A DNA stretch of 64,000 nucleotides from Hortaea werneckii (GCA_037044905.1 JBAOKB010000105.1:1-64000), one strand, 5' to 3'; positions 40,909 through 52,737 are shown, counted from the first letter of the stretch. The notes: a model not told the origin generated them from the sequence alone. Numbers and translations: made by a program.

Positions 40909-41711
40909 CGGCGCCATGATACCCCGGCCGAGACGACCTGGAGGACGGCTGCGGGGGATGCTTCGAGGAGGCGGGGTGGGTACTATGGGCGTGGAAGGGG
41001 GTTTTAAGGGATTAGCGGGCTAGAGATCGGAGTATGCTGGCTCTCGGTAGGGGTAAGAGGCCGATGTCCATAGTTCAAAATCGGATGTAGGAGTTTTTTC
41101 CGACGAGCAATGGTGCTCTCTATACCTATCAATGGCTTCCGTTACGTCTTATCTGTTCTCTACGCTGCTATTACTGCACCTCCGATCACTAATGCGTTCT
41201 CTCTGTAAGGAGAAAAGATCGGATTTTCGCGATTGTTAAAAGAACTTCTGGTTTGTAGAGGGATGTACTTTACTACGCTACTATATTGTCCCTCCGGTTA
41301 CTAATACATCTTCTATGGCAATGAGATTTAATCGATGTTCGCGATTTTAAAAGCAATCTGGTTTGTCTGGGGATACACTTTACTACGCGACTATATTGCC
41401 CCTTCGGTTACTAATAGATCTTCTATAGCAATGAGATTCTATCGATTTTCACGATTGTTAAAAGAACTCTAATTTGTCTGGGGATACACTTTGCTAGTGG
41501 GATGAGAAATATGAAGGAAAAGTGAAGTAGATGAACATCTTCACATGATAGGAGAGGTCGATGAAATGAAATCAAAGTCTTGCTTGACAGGTCTGTGACC
41601 TATAACTATATTCTACTCTACTCACAAATCCATCTCATCATCTCACTCCTACAACTTCTCACTTTCCAAATCACACTCTCCTCTCAAAAACCTCCTTGTC
41701 ACCTTTCCCCT
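40909..41711. other. Intergenic region holding the MITE-derived tandem array
   Basis: Between convergent genes RNA14 and the peroxygenase. The array (41161-41492) fills its centre; the remainder shows no gene. Confidence 0.6.
41161..41492 (-). repeat. Three tandem ~110-bp units derived from the MITE family
   Basis: Units at 41161-41273, 41274-41383 and 41384-41492, each starting TACGC and (first two) ending ACTTTACTACGC across the junction. Read on the minus strand they contain the MITE words GCAATATAGT, CTCATTGC and AATCGTGAAAATCGAT, like the left half of subfamily A; the other half is missing. The first unit is the most diverged. Confidence 0.75.
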
Positions 41712-43163
41712 CTAAGCGCTGTTGAAGTTTAACGGGCACCCAAAGGACCCAAGCTTCGACGAGCTGTTGCCGAACAGCGGGTTAAGCTTGCTAGCACCAA
41801 ACTCGAGGCTCTGCAGCGGGACCGTGGATCCGCCACCGAGGGAAGACGGCACATTCTCCGTCGCGGCCTGGTAGAGGAAGCAAGCCACGCCAGCAGCATC
41901 GCCCTTGAACATATTGCCCGAAAAGGCAGAGCCGAAGTCGCCAATGCCGACGAAGCTGTTCGGCTTGCCGGTGTTGCCGCCGAAGGCGACTGGGTGGGCT
42001 GAGTATTGCGCGAAGATCTCGATCGCCACGTCTGGGATCGTGTAGGGGTCGACGCGCGAGTACCAGTTCGGAGGCAGCTGCTCCTTTTTGAAGAAATAGT
42101 CCATGGTGGTTTGGTCGGGCTTGCCGAGTTCGCCGAGCGAGGGGAAGAGTTCGCTGGAGGAGAATGTGTTAGCATGAACGTGACGGGCCGGATTGGGAGG
42201 ATGATTGCCTGTCAGGGTGGACACTTACTAGAGGAATGAGGCGGCACCGAAGAGCAACAGAGACTTCGGGCCGAAGTAGAAGTTGCCGTTCCAGTTGAGG
42301 GACTCCTGGTAGCGCTCGTAGCGATAGTCGCTCATGCACTTGCGATCGAAGCTACCCTTGCAGACGTCGGACATGCGCTTGTACTTGGTTAGGTTGAAGG
42401 AGAAGTTGTCTCCATCGTCTAGGTTTGCTTGTCAGCGGGAAAAGGGAAATGTAAAGAAAAGATACACAAGAGGCTTTTGGCTTACCCAGGAAGTAGTCGT
42501 TCCTCGTGAGCGAGGTGTCGCCTTCGAACTTGTTGTGACCATCAAGACCAAGCTCAGGGCCAGGCAGGCCCGGAGAAGTCGTACGGGACGAGGCGTCGCA
42601 GCCGATCGAAAGCTTGCCGCTGATCGGATCGCCGTCGAGCCCGACACCCAGGGTAGCGAGCAAGACGGCCAGGTCATAGCCGACACCGTAAACGTTCTGT
42701 TGCATGTCGACCAATTCCTCGAACGTCGTGATACCATCGTGGCTCAGGAAGTTGTGGTTGGCGGCCGTATTGATACCAGGGCAAGGACCACGAATGTCGT
42801 TCGGTCCTGGAGGGGTGTAGTAGTGAGCAGTGTCACCCTAAAAGACTGTAGATTAGCCTCATTGATCTGATTCCCTCCATATCACATGATGGCTTAGCTC
42901 ACCTTCGCTGGGACCAAGTTGTTCACGCAGACCTGGTAACCCGGAAGGCCATTTTTAGCTCCACAGTATGGGTACTTGGCGCTAATAGGAACAGCGCCCT
43001 TGTGGTTGGGGTTGTTCGGGCATGTCGCAGCAGAGCCAGCCTGGTATTGACGCTTTTCCTGATGGCCGAAATAGTCTCTCGGCTGGCCGATGGTGTCGAG
43101 CACCCATGGGAAGGCCGAAGCCTGTGCTGCGAACAGCGTTGCAAGGGCTCCTTTGGTAAGCAT
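41712..43163 (-). CDS. Secreted heme-thiolate peroxygenase (unspecific peroxygenase/chloroperoxidase family)
   Basis: Exons (minus): 43163-42903, 42837-42486, 42418-42229, 42153-41712; introns 65, 67 and 75 nt; 414 aa. Signal peptide MLTKGALATLFAAQASA, then a short propeptide-like stretch with HQEKRQ. The heme-ligand motif is PCP (P105-C106-P107, in RGPCPGINTAANHNFLSHDG). The acid-base motif is EGD (E192-G193-D194), followed by SLTR with R199, as in the long UPO type (PCP-EGD-R), which has a peroxide-cleaving Glu and Arg. These enzymes use H2O2 to oxygenate alkyl and aryl C-H bonds or to oxidise halide. Cysteines near both ends may form a disulfide. No biosynthetic cluster around it. Confidence 0.9.
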
Positions 43164-44626
43164 TATTTTAATCGATTGGAAGGTAAAGGTCTTCTCCAAG
43201 GAGCGTTGGCCACGAAAAAGAACGACAGAGTCCGTCAAGGCAACGCTGGATTTATACTGTTCTTGAGTGTGCCTGCCAAATCGGCCTCGGACTCGTCTGG
43301 TCGTACCTCCTCGGCATTTCACAGCTAAGATGCTGATCACGAAGCTTATATTACATTGGCTCCAAAAGCTATCCGCGCTGGAGAAGTGCCGTAACAAGCT
43401 TCTGAGGTAGCTGGTGGCTTGTCAAGAGCAAGCTGACGTTTCCTTACATCAATTGTGATAGAGAGGGCGCAGCGCATGCCTTCTCGGAAGGATGATCAGT
43501 AGGGTACCTTAACAGAACGAAGACCCCGTCGGCCTATTGCTGTCAGCAGAACCTAGCGTAGATGAGCGAAACGCATGCATCCTTTCCTAGAATCTCTTCT
43601 CTCTAAAGCGCAGACAGCGTTGATCTCCTCTCAAGCTCATACTTTCAATAGCGACACTGTATGCCCAGCCAGACCATGCCGATAACTACGTGGACTTGGT
43701 CTCAATCAGTTGTCATGGCTAGTGTAGCACCTGATCAACCGTAACAAGATCTCGATTCTGCGGCGACCGTTTTACGTTCTACCAGCGTCAGGCTTGAAAC
43801 CTACCCGGATACCTGCTGAACACCAAGTCGGTGCATGATGTGACTGGTTGGTTGCCAGATACTAGACGTCGTCCGTGTTTGGTAGAACAGATGAGCCACT
43901 TTTGAACTTCTGAGCCACTTTTGTCTTTGCTGGAAGACGTCAGACCCTTGCTCCACTGTCTTTGTTGACTTTGATGCCCATAAATCCATGCCGTTTGCCC
44001 GAATCTAGTTAGCAGTGAAGTGTCGCCAGACATCCATGTTCCCCACGTCCGCAGCAGACAGAGGGGTGCCTCGGCACTGGGCAGGATTATTGAACAGGAT
44101 ACCGCTGTCAAGACAAAGCAGAGCCCCGGATGATGCCGTCGTTGACAAAACCGAAAATTTCTTCGCAAGCTTGACTGGACGTGAACTGCGCGAATAGATG
44201 CAGCGCCCTGTCCAATAAGCGAAGGTCGATTGTCATCGCAGTTGATCGCATGAGAACGTGGCGCCAGAATAAGCTTTGATCGTCACGGCGCGCGGCACCC
44301 GCATTGCGGGGTGTGGAGACGCCGAGGTGAATGCTTATTCCAGTTTCTCCCCTATGGACAGAGTTTCTTGAAAGGTCTCGAACCCCACGTTTTGGCCTCG
44401 ATCGCAGTAGACTAGGGAATTGCGTAGGCCAGAGGAGTGACGGATATTGCACCAGTCCACACCTCGGTCTTGTGAGGAGACTTTGAATGGTAAGCTGAAG
44501 TCTCTCTGGCCAATCAGGGACCCGCAGATGTCATCACCGTGAGGTCTGACAGCACATGAGTCGGTCCCGTTCTCCGGAGATTGCTTTCGCAAGCCTTGCG
44601 GACCGAGCGGACTGTAGCTTGATGTA
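43164..44626. other. Intergenic, no supported gene
   Basis: Promoter of the peroxygenase, then about 1.2 kb with only short frames. A 13-bp direct repeat TGAGCCACTTTTG occurs at 43892 and 43911. Confidence 0.45.
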
Positions 44627-44977
44627 TCAATTGCTCTCCCTGCAGCGATGTAGGTGATATGGCTCAAGTTGCACTACGTACTTGGCCTCATTAATCCACC
44701 GCTCTGATCGCTCGTAGCCATGAATTTCCTTCCATCGTTTCTCGTCTTTTTCGACATGGCGAGAGCATCTTCCAAAGACGGGTGCTATACGCAAGCAAGC
44801 AAGCCTGGGGTTGCAAAAGCTAGCGAGAGGTAATGCCATATTCGCGTCATAGGTAAATGGTTTTAAGCCGATGCGCTCAAACAAGTGGTCATCTAGCAAA
44901 TGGTTTGGATAAAGGGTGTAGTCTACATGCAGATCTAGGGCTTCGTACACTTTATGCAAGCTTGCCTTACCTGCCAT
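44627..44977 (-). CDS. Hypothetical protein, possibly multi-exon
   Basis: Frame of 116 codons with protein-like composition (HVDYTLYPNHLLDDHLFERI, then RWKEIHGYERSERWINEAK). A donor-like GTACGTAG directly after GAGGCCAA (44682) and an acceptor at GCTGCAG (about 44640) suggest an intron near the 3' end, after which the reading ends within four residues. A GTAAGG after the first codons (ATGGCAG) could be another donor, so the true start may lie upstream. No domain recognised. It might also be a decayed copy of a lineage-specific family. Confidence 0.35.
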   Translation of the reverse strand: MAGKASLHKVYEALDLHVDYTLYPNHLLDDHLFERIGLKPFTYDANMALPLASFCNPRLACLRIAPVFGRCSRHVEKDEKRWKEIHGYERSERWINEAKYVVQLEPYHLHRCRESN

Positions 44978-45641
44978 GTAGGTAGTACATGACAGGACCG
45001 GAGAGTAAGAATCCTCAGGTTGCTCAAAGCAGTCAAGCGTTCAGTATCTTGGGTCTGATACTATGTCTGGCTAATGACCTCCAACAGTGCAGGTACCTGC
45101 TGCTCTCGTTCCCATTGAACCCGGCACAAGAGCAGGACCAGAACAGCTGTAGAAGTTTCCGTCCTCGATACCGACAGCGGGCGGAGAACGGCATCGGGAC
45201 GTCAGCTGTCCCAAACCCAACTACAGTTGGCATCTGCCAGGTGGCGGCAGGAAAAACTCAGTAATGGAGGCATACCGAACGAAGATGGAAAGGAGTCCAC
45301 GAACTTCCGATAACACAGGATGATGAGCCAGCACCTGATACTAGCGGAAAGCGGCGGCAGGCGCGCGAAAGAAGCATGATCCACTCACCCAAGAGTTCCC
45401 TGCCATACTGCCACGCACCCCTTGTCCTGCCAACCCTGCGATCGTCACCGGGATGTTCGTCCCATCACGCACCACCGCCATGACCAGGGGCGTCATGCGC
45501 CACCGGACATGCCGCCCAAGACGGCCGCTCATCATCAGGCCGTTCCCTGGCGTATTACCACGAAAAGCAAAAGTGTAACCTGGCTGTAGTCTTTTGTAGC
45601 GGATTCGATTTCTACTCCTCTGGTATCGTCGACGGACGGTC
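44978..45641. other. Intergenic, upstream of the first SDR gene
   Basis: 660 bp without a supported gene. A minus-strand frame (45341-45733) overlaps exon 1 of the SDR gene antisense and is not credible. Confidence 0.45.
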
Positions 45642-46654
45642 ATGATGACAATTGATGGCGCAAATGGCTCTGCTATGGCGGAAAGCAAAGTCAGCATTGT
45701 GACTGGCGCGACGGTCAGGACGTCCTTGATCATTTAAGATGTCTCTTGTACTAATTCGTCCCGCTATTCAGTCTGGTATCGGTACAGAGCTGGCAAAGCA
45801 CCTGCATGCCAAAGGCTGGAAAGTAGCACTCGTAGGGAGAAATCCTGCAGCCGGCGAACGTGTTGCCAAGGAGATTGGCGATGACCATGCACAGTTCTTC
45901 CAGGCGGACGTTGCAAGCTATGCCAGCCAAGCTGCTATGTTCAAGGCAGTCTGGCAAGCTTGGGGTCGCATTGACTTACTGTGCGCCAACGCCGGCATTG
46001 TGGACAGGTCAAGTGTATACATTTACAACTGGAGAGGCAAGTCTGTTGAAGATGTGCCACCGGAGCCGGATCTTTCTTGCACGGACATTGACTACAAAGG
46101 CGTCATCTACGGCACGATACTTGCTACGCACTTCATGAGGCACAACAAGCCCAAGCCCGGTGGGAAGATTGTGGTCAATGCAAGCATTGGTGCGATGTTC
46201 CCGCACAGGAGCTATCCGGAATATTGTGGTGCTAAGGCTGCCGTTGTGCATTTCGTCCGAGGCGTGGCCCCTCTTCTCAAGTCAAAGGAGGGAATCTATA
46301 TCAACGTTGTGATGCCTGGCGCTGTCGAAACGCCAATTGTGCCCCCCGAAATGATAGCGGCTGTGTCAAAGGATTGGTAAGTCACTATTCCTTCGACCGT
46401 GCCATAGCCTGCTGACGAAAATTACCAAAAGCCTGACGCCGATCTCTACCATTCTGGCTGCCCACGACCGCTTCATCGACGACAACACAGGCATGGTCGG
46501 CCAGGCTCTCGAAGGGTCCGTGGATAAGCTGATCTTCTATGAGCCAGTGGCGCACGGGAACGGCTACAAGTCCAAGCGCGCTGTGACCGTCTGGGAGCCT
46601 CTCTTTCGAATGATGCATGGCGAGGATTCTCAGCTGGATGACGCTATCCCATGA
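45642..46654 (+). CDS. Short-chain dehydrogenase/reductase, 15-hydroxyprostaglandin-dehydrogenase-like (SDR 1)
   Basis: Exons 45642-45713, 45772-46376, 46432-46654 give 299 aa (288 aa if ATG 45675 is used; both are in frame). Intron 1 (58 nt, GTCAGG...TTCAG) is essential: it joins VSIVTGAT to SGIGTELA, completing the TGxxxGxG cofactor motif at 21-28. NAG follows in LCANAGIVD, the catalytic Ser in VVNASIGAM, and YCGAK gives Tyr175 and Lys179. The family oxidises or reduces secondary alcohols with NAD(P)(H). The C-terminus (LDDAIP) lacks a peroxisomal signal. It is tail to tail with a second, related SDR, with 35 bp between stop codons. Confidence 0.9.
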
Positions 46655-46689
46655 ATACAATACTGTACGAATATCACTGCTAGGAAGAT

Positions 46690-47719
46690 CTAGAAGTCCT
46701 TGATCACACCGCCCTTCTGCTGCTCTGGATCTGTCGCCTCCATTATTTTACGCATAGACTCATCACAAAACTCGGGCGACGTGCGGATGTAGATGTTGGT
46801 CAAGTTGATCTCCACGCTTAGACCGTAAAGCTTCTCTGCGGATACCTTGACGCCGTTGGCATCGATCAGATCATCCTTGCCGTCAACCAAGTGCAACACT
46901 GTCTTCGATATCATCTCTGCAGGCGTGAATAGGTCTTGCGGAAAACCGACCCAGCCGCCCTCGCCCACGAGGTTCGTCTCGACAATACCGGGGCAGATAG
47001 CGTTGGCGAACATTCCTTCAAGTTGCATTTGCTTTGCAATTGCACGCAGGAAACCAAGGACGCCATCTAATTCGGCATTGTCAGCTCACCTGGCCGTTGT
47101 TTCCATGACGGAGCAACTTACGCTTTGCGGCAGTGTACATGGGCGAATAGTAGGAAGGGTATAAGCTTCCGCAACTTGCTGTCAGCACGAGTCTGGCTCC
47201 CTTGCCACCATGAGCTGAGCGCCTGAAATAGTGCTGCGCAAGGTAACAGGTTAATATTACGCCTTTCAAGTCGACGTCAATCGAGCGAAGGTCTGGCTCC
47301 GGAGGCGGATTGGAGTCTGGCGCTGCGTCTTGGGAAAACGCAGCATAGAAGTCTCTAGATTCAATAACGCCGGCATTCGCGAAGACGAAATCCAGTCGTG
47401 GGGCTTGGCCATTGAAGCCGAAGACCGATTGAAAGGCGGCAGATAGAGAGGCATAGTCTGTTACGTCTGCCTTGTGGAATTGTAGCCTTTCTGACGATTT
47501 CGCAACTTCTTCGCCGCGTTGGCTGTTGAAGTCAACGAGGTGAACGCACCAGTCTTGTCTTGCGGTAAGTGCTTGTGCGACCGCCAGGCCCATGCCACTG
47601 GCTGGGAAAGATCGTCAGCAACTCTGCTCTCTTATCATTCATAGGCTTGGGCTTAAACAACCCCCTCCGGTAATCAAAGCAGTCTTTCGCTCATGATTGG
47701 TGCCATTTGGGAACGACAT
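46690..47719 (-). CDS. Short-chain dehydrogenase/reductase, 15-hydroxyprostaglandin-dehydrogenase-like (SDR 2)
   Basis: Exons (minus): 47719-47662, 47601-47122, 47066-46690; introns 60 and 55 nt, both with a CTGAC branch; 304 aa. Intron 1 again splits the cofactor motif: ALITGG plus ASGMG makes TGGASGMG (17-24). NAG in VFANAGVIE, Ser in VLTASCGSL, YTAAK gives Tyr175 and Lys179. It shares with SDR 1 the PPPEPDLRSIDVDLKGVI signature (PPEPDLSCTDIDYKGVI there), so the two are paralogues. First donor is the less usual GTTGTT. Cytosolic, no targeting signal. Substrate unknown. Confidence 0.9.
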
Positions 47720-48694
47720 TTCGGCGTTGCGGTGGATTTGATGGCACGGATGGATCAATTACAGACTTGATGTTCAATATTCAATGCCGTGCCATAGCGA
47801 TGATAAGCGTTCATCCTTCATCACTGCTGATATTACCACCAATCCACACCGGCCGCTAGCGCAGAATGGAGGCTTTCCACAAGCGTTGCACTGCCTTCCT
47901 TCGGGGCTGGTTATCAAGCATGATTTGTCGCCTCTCTGTTGTTGGGACGACTCGTTTAAGAATCCCTGACAGACCGTCGGCATGCCGGTAAAATGGTAAG
48001 ACGCTTGTGCAGGGGACGATTGAGTGCCTGCAGATCTTAATAGGCGCTTTGGTGGCGTGTGCAAGGGCCAAAGGAAAGATGCGGGCAGATTTTGGACGAT
48101 CTTCGGAGTATAGTTCCGATGCTACTGTAGTCATGGCATGCAACCCTGATATGCCTTTTCGCCAAATCAACACGACTTCCCACTAATTCCTTCTTCAGAA
48201 TACATTTACTACGATAGAGCGACAGACCGCTGCACAGGCTCCGGGGATCGAAAATGCGGTTTGCGTCAGCCTCGCATTGTCCCTCTGCCCACCAGATTTT
48301 CTCGAGGTAAAACCAACTCGGTTGGCGGAGACTGGAGTAATATACTGTGCCGCCATTTAGCGAACATATTGTGAACGCAAGATTCGGCCCTTGGCCCCCG
48401 GGAAACGACTATCACCAGTTACAGTGGAGATGCGCCGATCCAGAACGGCAAATGCGTACATTCCATTCGACTGACAATGTTATTGGCGATATGACGAAGT
48501 GTCATCAGCGGAGGAGTGGCTGCTTTGTGGCAAGGTCTAGCACTCTCCTTGTCACGCCCGTAACGCTAACCAGGCCAGGGGCCAGGTCGCCTCGTTCGAC
48601 TAGCCATTCGATTACTTAAGAAGACAAGTTCCAAGCAAGACCTTGCAATGCGTCGCGCGGCATCGAACATTGTCCCACAGAGAGAGGAGTGGCC
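47720..48694. other. Intergenic between SDR 2 and the SAT4-type gene
   Basis: 975 bp separating divergent genes; presumably two promoters. No supported gene. Confidence 0.5.
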
Positions 48695-49944
48695 ATGTCG
48701 CCTTCGCCATTGCACGTCGAAGTCTTCACGGAATATGGCATTAGCATGTGCCTTCTTATCCTTCGCGGATATTCCAGGTGGACGACTGTCGGCGCAAGGA
48801 ACCTCGACATTGGCGACATTTTCTCTGGCTTTTCAGTGATATTCTACACGATTGAGACGGTGGGAATATACCTCCTTAACTCGTATGGAAACAACATCGG
48901 ACTCAACGAAAAGACTGCGATGCAAATTCCGGCAGAAGATGTGTCAAGATTGACTCTGGGGTCAAAGATCGCATTCATGAACTGGCTGTGGTACATCAGC
49001 CTCCTTTGGAGCCTCAAAGGTATTCTGTTGACACTGTATACCAAGATCGGGTGGGTAAATTTCAATCCATGACGCTCGACCCGAACTGACCAAAGACAGA
49101 ACAGGTATCCAACAGCAAGAGCGATTGATCCAGGGCATGACGTACATATGCGTCGCCGCCTATGTCGCTTCTATCCTCACACATGTATGCATTTGCCTGC
49201 CACCCTCAATGTCCTGGCAAATCAAACCTTACCCCGGAGGTGAGTGTATCAGCAGCCCCTGAAAACCCTACAGCTTCTAATTAGGCAGACAACTGTACCG
49301 TCAGGAAGCCCGATTACATTGTGATTGCCGGACTCAACGCGGTCACTGACTTTGGCATCATGCTTATCCCAATGCCGCTTCTGTTCCAGCTCCAAGTACC
49401 TTTATTCCGCAAACTCGCCCTGGGCGGAATTTTCTCCCTCGGTATCTTCGTCGTCATCTGTACAGTACTACGATGCTACTACTCGCTGAGTTCTTTAGAG
49501 AACCTACCCCTAGCCTTAGGATGGGCAAGCCGGGAGACGTTCGTAGCGACTTTCGCGGTCTGTGCACCGGGTATCAAACCGATATTCAGCAAATCTCGTT
49601 GGTTTCGCTCTACGACAGCCGGTAGCGGCCGAGGAACATCATCTGGGGTTGGACAGTACATGGAGTTTTCCTCTTCAGGCGGTGTGAGCAAAGCAACAGC
49701 AAGTCACGTAGGCCGGCCAGCACACAAAAGCGGCGCCGGTAAGAAGCGTGGGAGTGGGAATGCATTTAAGATGTCTAGCTGGAGGACCCGACGGACAAGC
49801 TCAGCCGAGAATAGCGACGAGAGGATGATCATTGGTAGTGGTGATGCCAGAGGGCAGCAGGAGGAGGACAAGGACATTTTGGTGACCAAGTACTATTCGG
49901 TCAGCCGAGAAAACAACTCGAAAGACACGCCACATGCCTTGTGA
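48695..49944 (+). CDS. SAT4-family membrane protein (PTH11-like, fungal rhodopsin-domain)
   Basis: Exons 48695-49050, 49100-49239, 49289-49944; both introns 49 nt; 383 aa. Starts MSPSPLHVEVFTEYGISMCL and carries the family's LRGYSRW segment, then GDIFSGFSVIFYTIETVGIYLL, LGSKIAFMNWLWYISLLWSL, YICVAAYVASILTHVCICLP, an extracellular DNCTVRK cysteine and VIAGLNAVTDFGIMLIPMPL, so about seven helices. The last ~125 residues are a Ser/Arg/Gly-rich cytosolic tail. SAT4/PTH11-type proteins are plasma-membrane sensors or secondary-metabolism-associated membrane proteins in filamentous ascomycetes. No CFEM domain precedes it. The intron-1 acceptor was chosen to give TKIGTGIQQQERL; the neighbouring AG breaks the frame. 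Confidence 0.85.
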
Positions 49945-50760
49945 ATCGCTTGTGATAGCATGAGTTGGTTGTTGAAGTGAGCGGAACGCTTCGAGACAGA
50001 TACCACCCATTCGATGCCCATGTAGCATCGCGGATCGAGAAATGGCCCACAGTACATGAAAGCAATCGAGAAGTAAGAAAATTTATTTCCATTTCCATTC
50101 AGTGCAGTCCGAACTTCCTGTAAGACTCGCGAAAGTCCATTGAATCTCATTACTATAGATCGGGTATTTCTATCCGAAGGGACAATATAGTAGCGTAGAG
50201 CGCAGAAATTCCAACGGAGATTATAGCTATAAAGCGATATTGCTAGTCAGAAGATTCCTACATCAAGTTGGAGCTATAGTCCGTAGAGGAATAAGGGCCG
50301 GCAGTGTAGTACGCCGCAACGCTGAAGCGAGCCAACGCCCCTGTCAAAGATCCTGAAGCCAATGCAAGACACGTGTTGACCATTGCAGGGATCGTGAGTC
50401 TAGATAACACTACATATTAGCTGTCCCCACCATCGCCATCCCCGCTGTGGGCCATGTCTCAGTTACTTTTGTTGTGATGCAGGGACTACGATTACGATTT
50501 CATGCTCTCGGCGGCGACTAGAGGAGTCTCCGCGACAGGCGAACCTCGAACTGGTGGAGAACATGGGTTCTGCGACCATCATTATCCAGAGACGCTCCTT
50601 TGAATTAGACTAAACGTGAGGGTCTGTTGCGCACATGAGATAGTGCCTTTGGGGTGGAGCTGGTAAAATAGGCGGACGAAGATGCAAGGACTTCAATCAG
50701 AAACCTGAATTTCTTTTTGTCTGCCTGCCTTTGTGCCTCCATCACTGTTTACTTGCGAGC
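49945..50760. other. Intergenic region holding MITE copy 3
   Basis: Besides the element at 50103-50278 it holds the promoter of the transporter gene. No gene seen. Confidence 0.55.
50103..50278 (+). mobile_element. MITE copy 3 (subfamily A)
   Basis: 176 bp, starting TGCAGTCCGAACTTCC and ending AGTTGGAGCTATA. Shares GGGACAATATAGTAGCGTAG and GTCAGAAGAT with copy 1. Inserted about 160 bp downstream of the SAT4-type gene. Confidence 0.83.
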
Positions 50761-52737
50761 ATGGCTTTTGAAGAAGACGGCCAGGCGGCGGCCCAAGACC
50801 AGCGCTCTTCGGAGAAAAGAGTTGAGCTGGGGCACGAGAAAGACTGCCTGAACAATGAGGTCACTGCGCCTGGCGGTGAGGCCGGAGAACCGATAGTCAC
50901 GGCCAAGACATGGATAGTCTGCGTAGTATGCGGGAAATCAACCAGATGCAACCTTAAAGCCAGACGCAGAAGCTCACCATGGCATACAGATCCTCTCCCT
51001 AGGCTATGGCCTCTCATTCTGGGCCGTGCCCGTCATGTCAGCCATAGGCGCCTCGATTGCCGCTGACCTTGGCAGCCCCTCAGCCACTACCTGGTTCGTC
51101 TCCTCTTGGACCATCTCGATCACCGTCTCCTTCCTCTGGTTTGGTCCTAATACCGATGTCCTCGGCCGCCGCTGGTCTCTCGTTGGAGGCAACTTGGTCA
51201 CCTTCGTGGGCCATATAGTTGTCGCAAGCGCCAAATACAATACCGGTGGCGGTGGTGCCGGGCAAGTCATCGCGGGCATGGTCATCATTGGATTCGGAGG
51301 CGCGAACTGTCAAATGGCTGCTTTTGCGCTTCCTGAGCTCATTCCCAATAAATGGCGTCATATCGGAGTGGTGATCGCAGATGCGGTTGTCTATGTTACG
51401 GTCATTGTGGCTCCAGTGACTGCGCGGTTTGGCTACCATGACAATGATTGGGAGTGGAACTTCTGGGGTCTCGCCATCTTTCAGTTCCTCTCATTTGTGG
51501 GGCTGCTGTTCTTGTACTTTCCTCCCAAGCATCCTGCCGGCGAAGATCTGCTGCAAGCGCTTAAGGAGTTGGACTACTTAGGCATGCTCCTTTTCGGAGC
51601 CGGATGTGTTCCAGTCTTAATGGGTATTGCCTGGGCAGGTGTCTACGACTCCTCCGACGCTCATGTTGTCGCGTCGCTGGTCGTCGGGTTCTTCTTCTTG
51701 GCCTGTTTTGCTGTCTGGGAGCACTTCTTCAACATCAAGCATCCGATCACACCGACGCACATCTTCACCTCGAGTCACGGCAGAGATTTCAGTGCACCTG
51801 CCATCGCTTTGGGCGTCATCAACATGTTCTACTACTCAAGCTCCATCCTTTGGCCACAGATGATCACGCAATTGTACACAGACGGCGGAGCGGACTGGAG
51901 ATACGCCGTTGTGCTCTCACTGCCGCAGGGTTTCGGTATCTTCACCGGTGCTCTGGGCCTTACATTCTTGGGTGGCAAAATCAGGCATTGGCAGTGGCAG
52001 CTTTTCGGCTCGAGCTTCATCATGGTGCTGTTCGGCTCGCTGACAGGACTGGTGAATCCGTACAACAAGGGCACAATGATAGCTTTTAACTACCTGTCGC
52101 AGCTTGGTTTCGGATGGGGCCTGTACCTCTCCATCGCCATCACGCAAATGGGCGTTGAGCACAAAGACCTTGGAAAGGCTGGCGGCATCTCTGGGACGTT
52201 CCGATTCGGTGCTGGTGCTAGTAAGTCAATCGTTCAGTTACCTTTGCGTTCTTGAGTTAGCTGACGTTGCGAAAAAGTCGGGACGACAATCTACTCGACC
52301 GTTCTGAGTAACTCTTTAAGCAAAGCTATCGTCAACCGTGTCCCTGATGCTGCCCTAGATGCTGGTCTGTCTCAAGGCCGACTTACCGAGCTCCTTTCTG
52401 CTGTTGGCACAGCGGACCTGTCCACCGCCAATTTCTCGTACGCTGTCGTAGAGGCGGTCACGCTGGCCAGCAAACAGGCGTATTGCCACGCTTTCTTGTA
52501 GGTGACGCCTCCCCTTCCAAAGCCTTTCTTGTGTTGGAGGGAGACACAGCGAAGTGTTGGGTGGAATACATGCTGACCTTACTGGTATCTAGTGTCGTAG
52601 CAATGACCTCCATGGCCTTCGGTATCATAGGCCTAATCGCTTGCGCATGCTGCAAGGACGTTGATCACCGGATGGATCAGCATATCGAAGTCTTTCTCGA
52701 GAACGACAAGCTGGCTGATCGCAACAAGGTTCATTAG
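50761..52737 (+). CDS. MFS transporter, TRI12/siderochrome-transporter type
   Basis: Exons 50761-50925, 50990-52220, 52278-52497, 52593-52737; introns 64, 57 and 95 nt; 586 aa. A 50-residue acidic cytosolic leader is followed by TWIVCVILSLGYGLSFWAVP (helix 1 of the TRI12 family), the DVLGRRW loop between helices 2 and 3, the NKWRHIG loop, and RFGAGAIGTTIYSTVLSNSL before the last helices. About 14 membrane helices and a short C-terminal tail. Relatives export trichothecenes or import siderophores across the plasma membrane by proton exchange. Substrate here unknown; no toxin or siderophore biosynthesis gene is in the window. Confidence 0.9.

Noticed and set aside
44370..44395. GGGGTTCGAGACC (minus strand), possible tRNA T-loop
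   Set aside because: The flanking bases do not form a T-stem, and no cloverleaf is possible.
45341..45733. A 130-codon minus-strand frame
   Set aside because: It overlaps exon 1 of SDR 1 antisense; the SDR reading completes a cofactor motif and is clearly the coding one.
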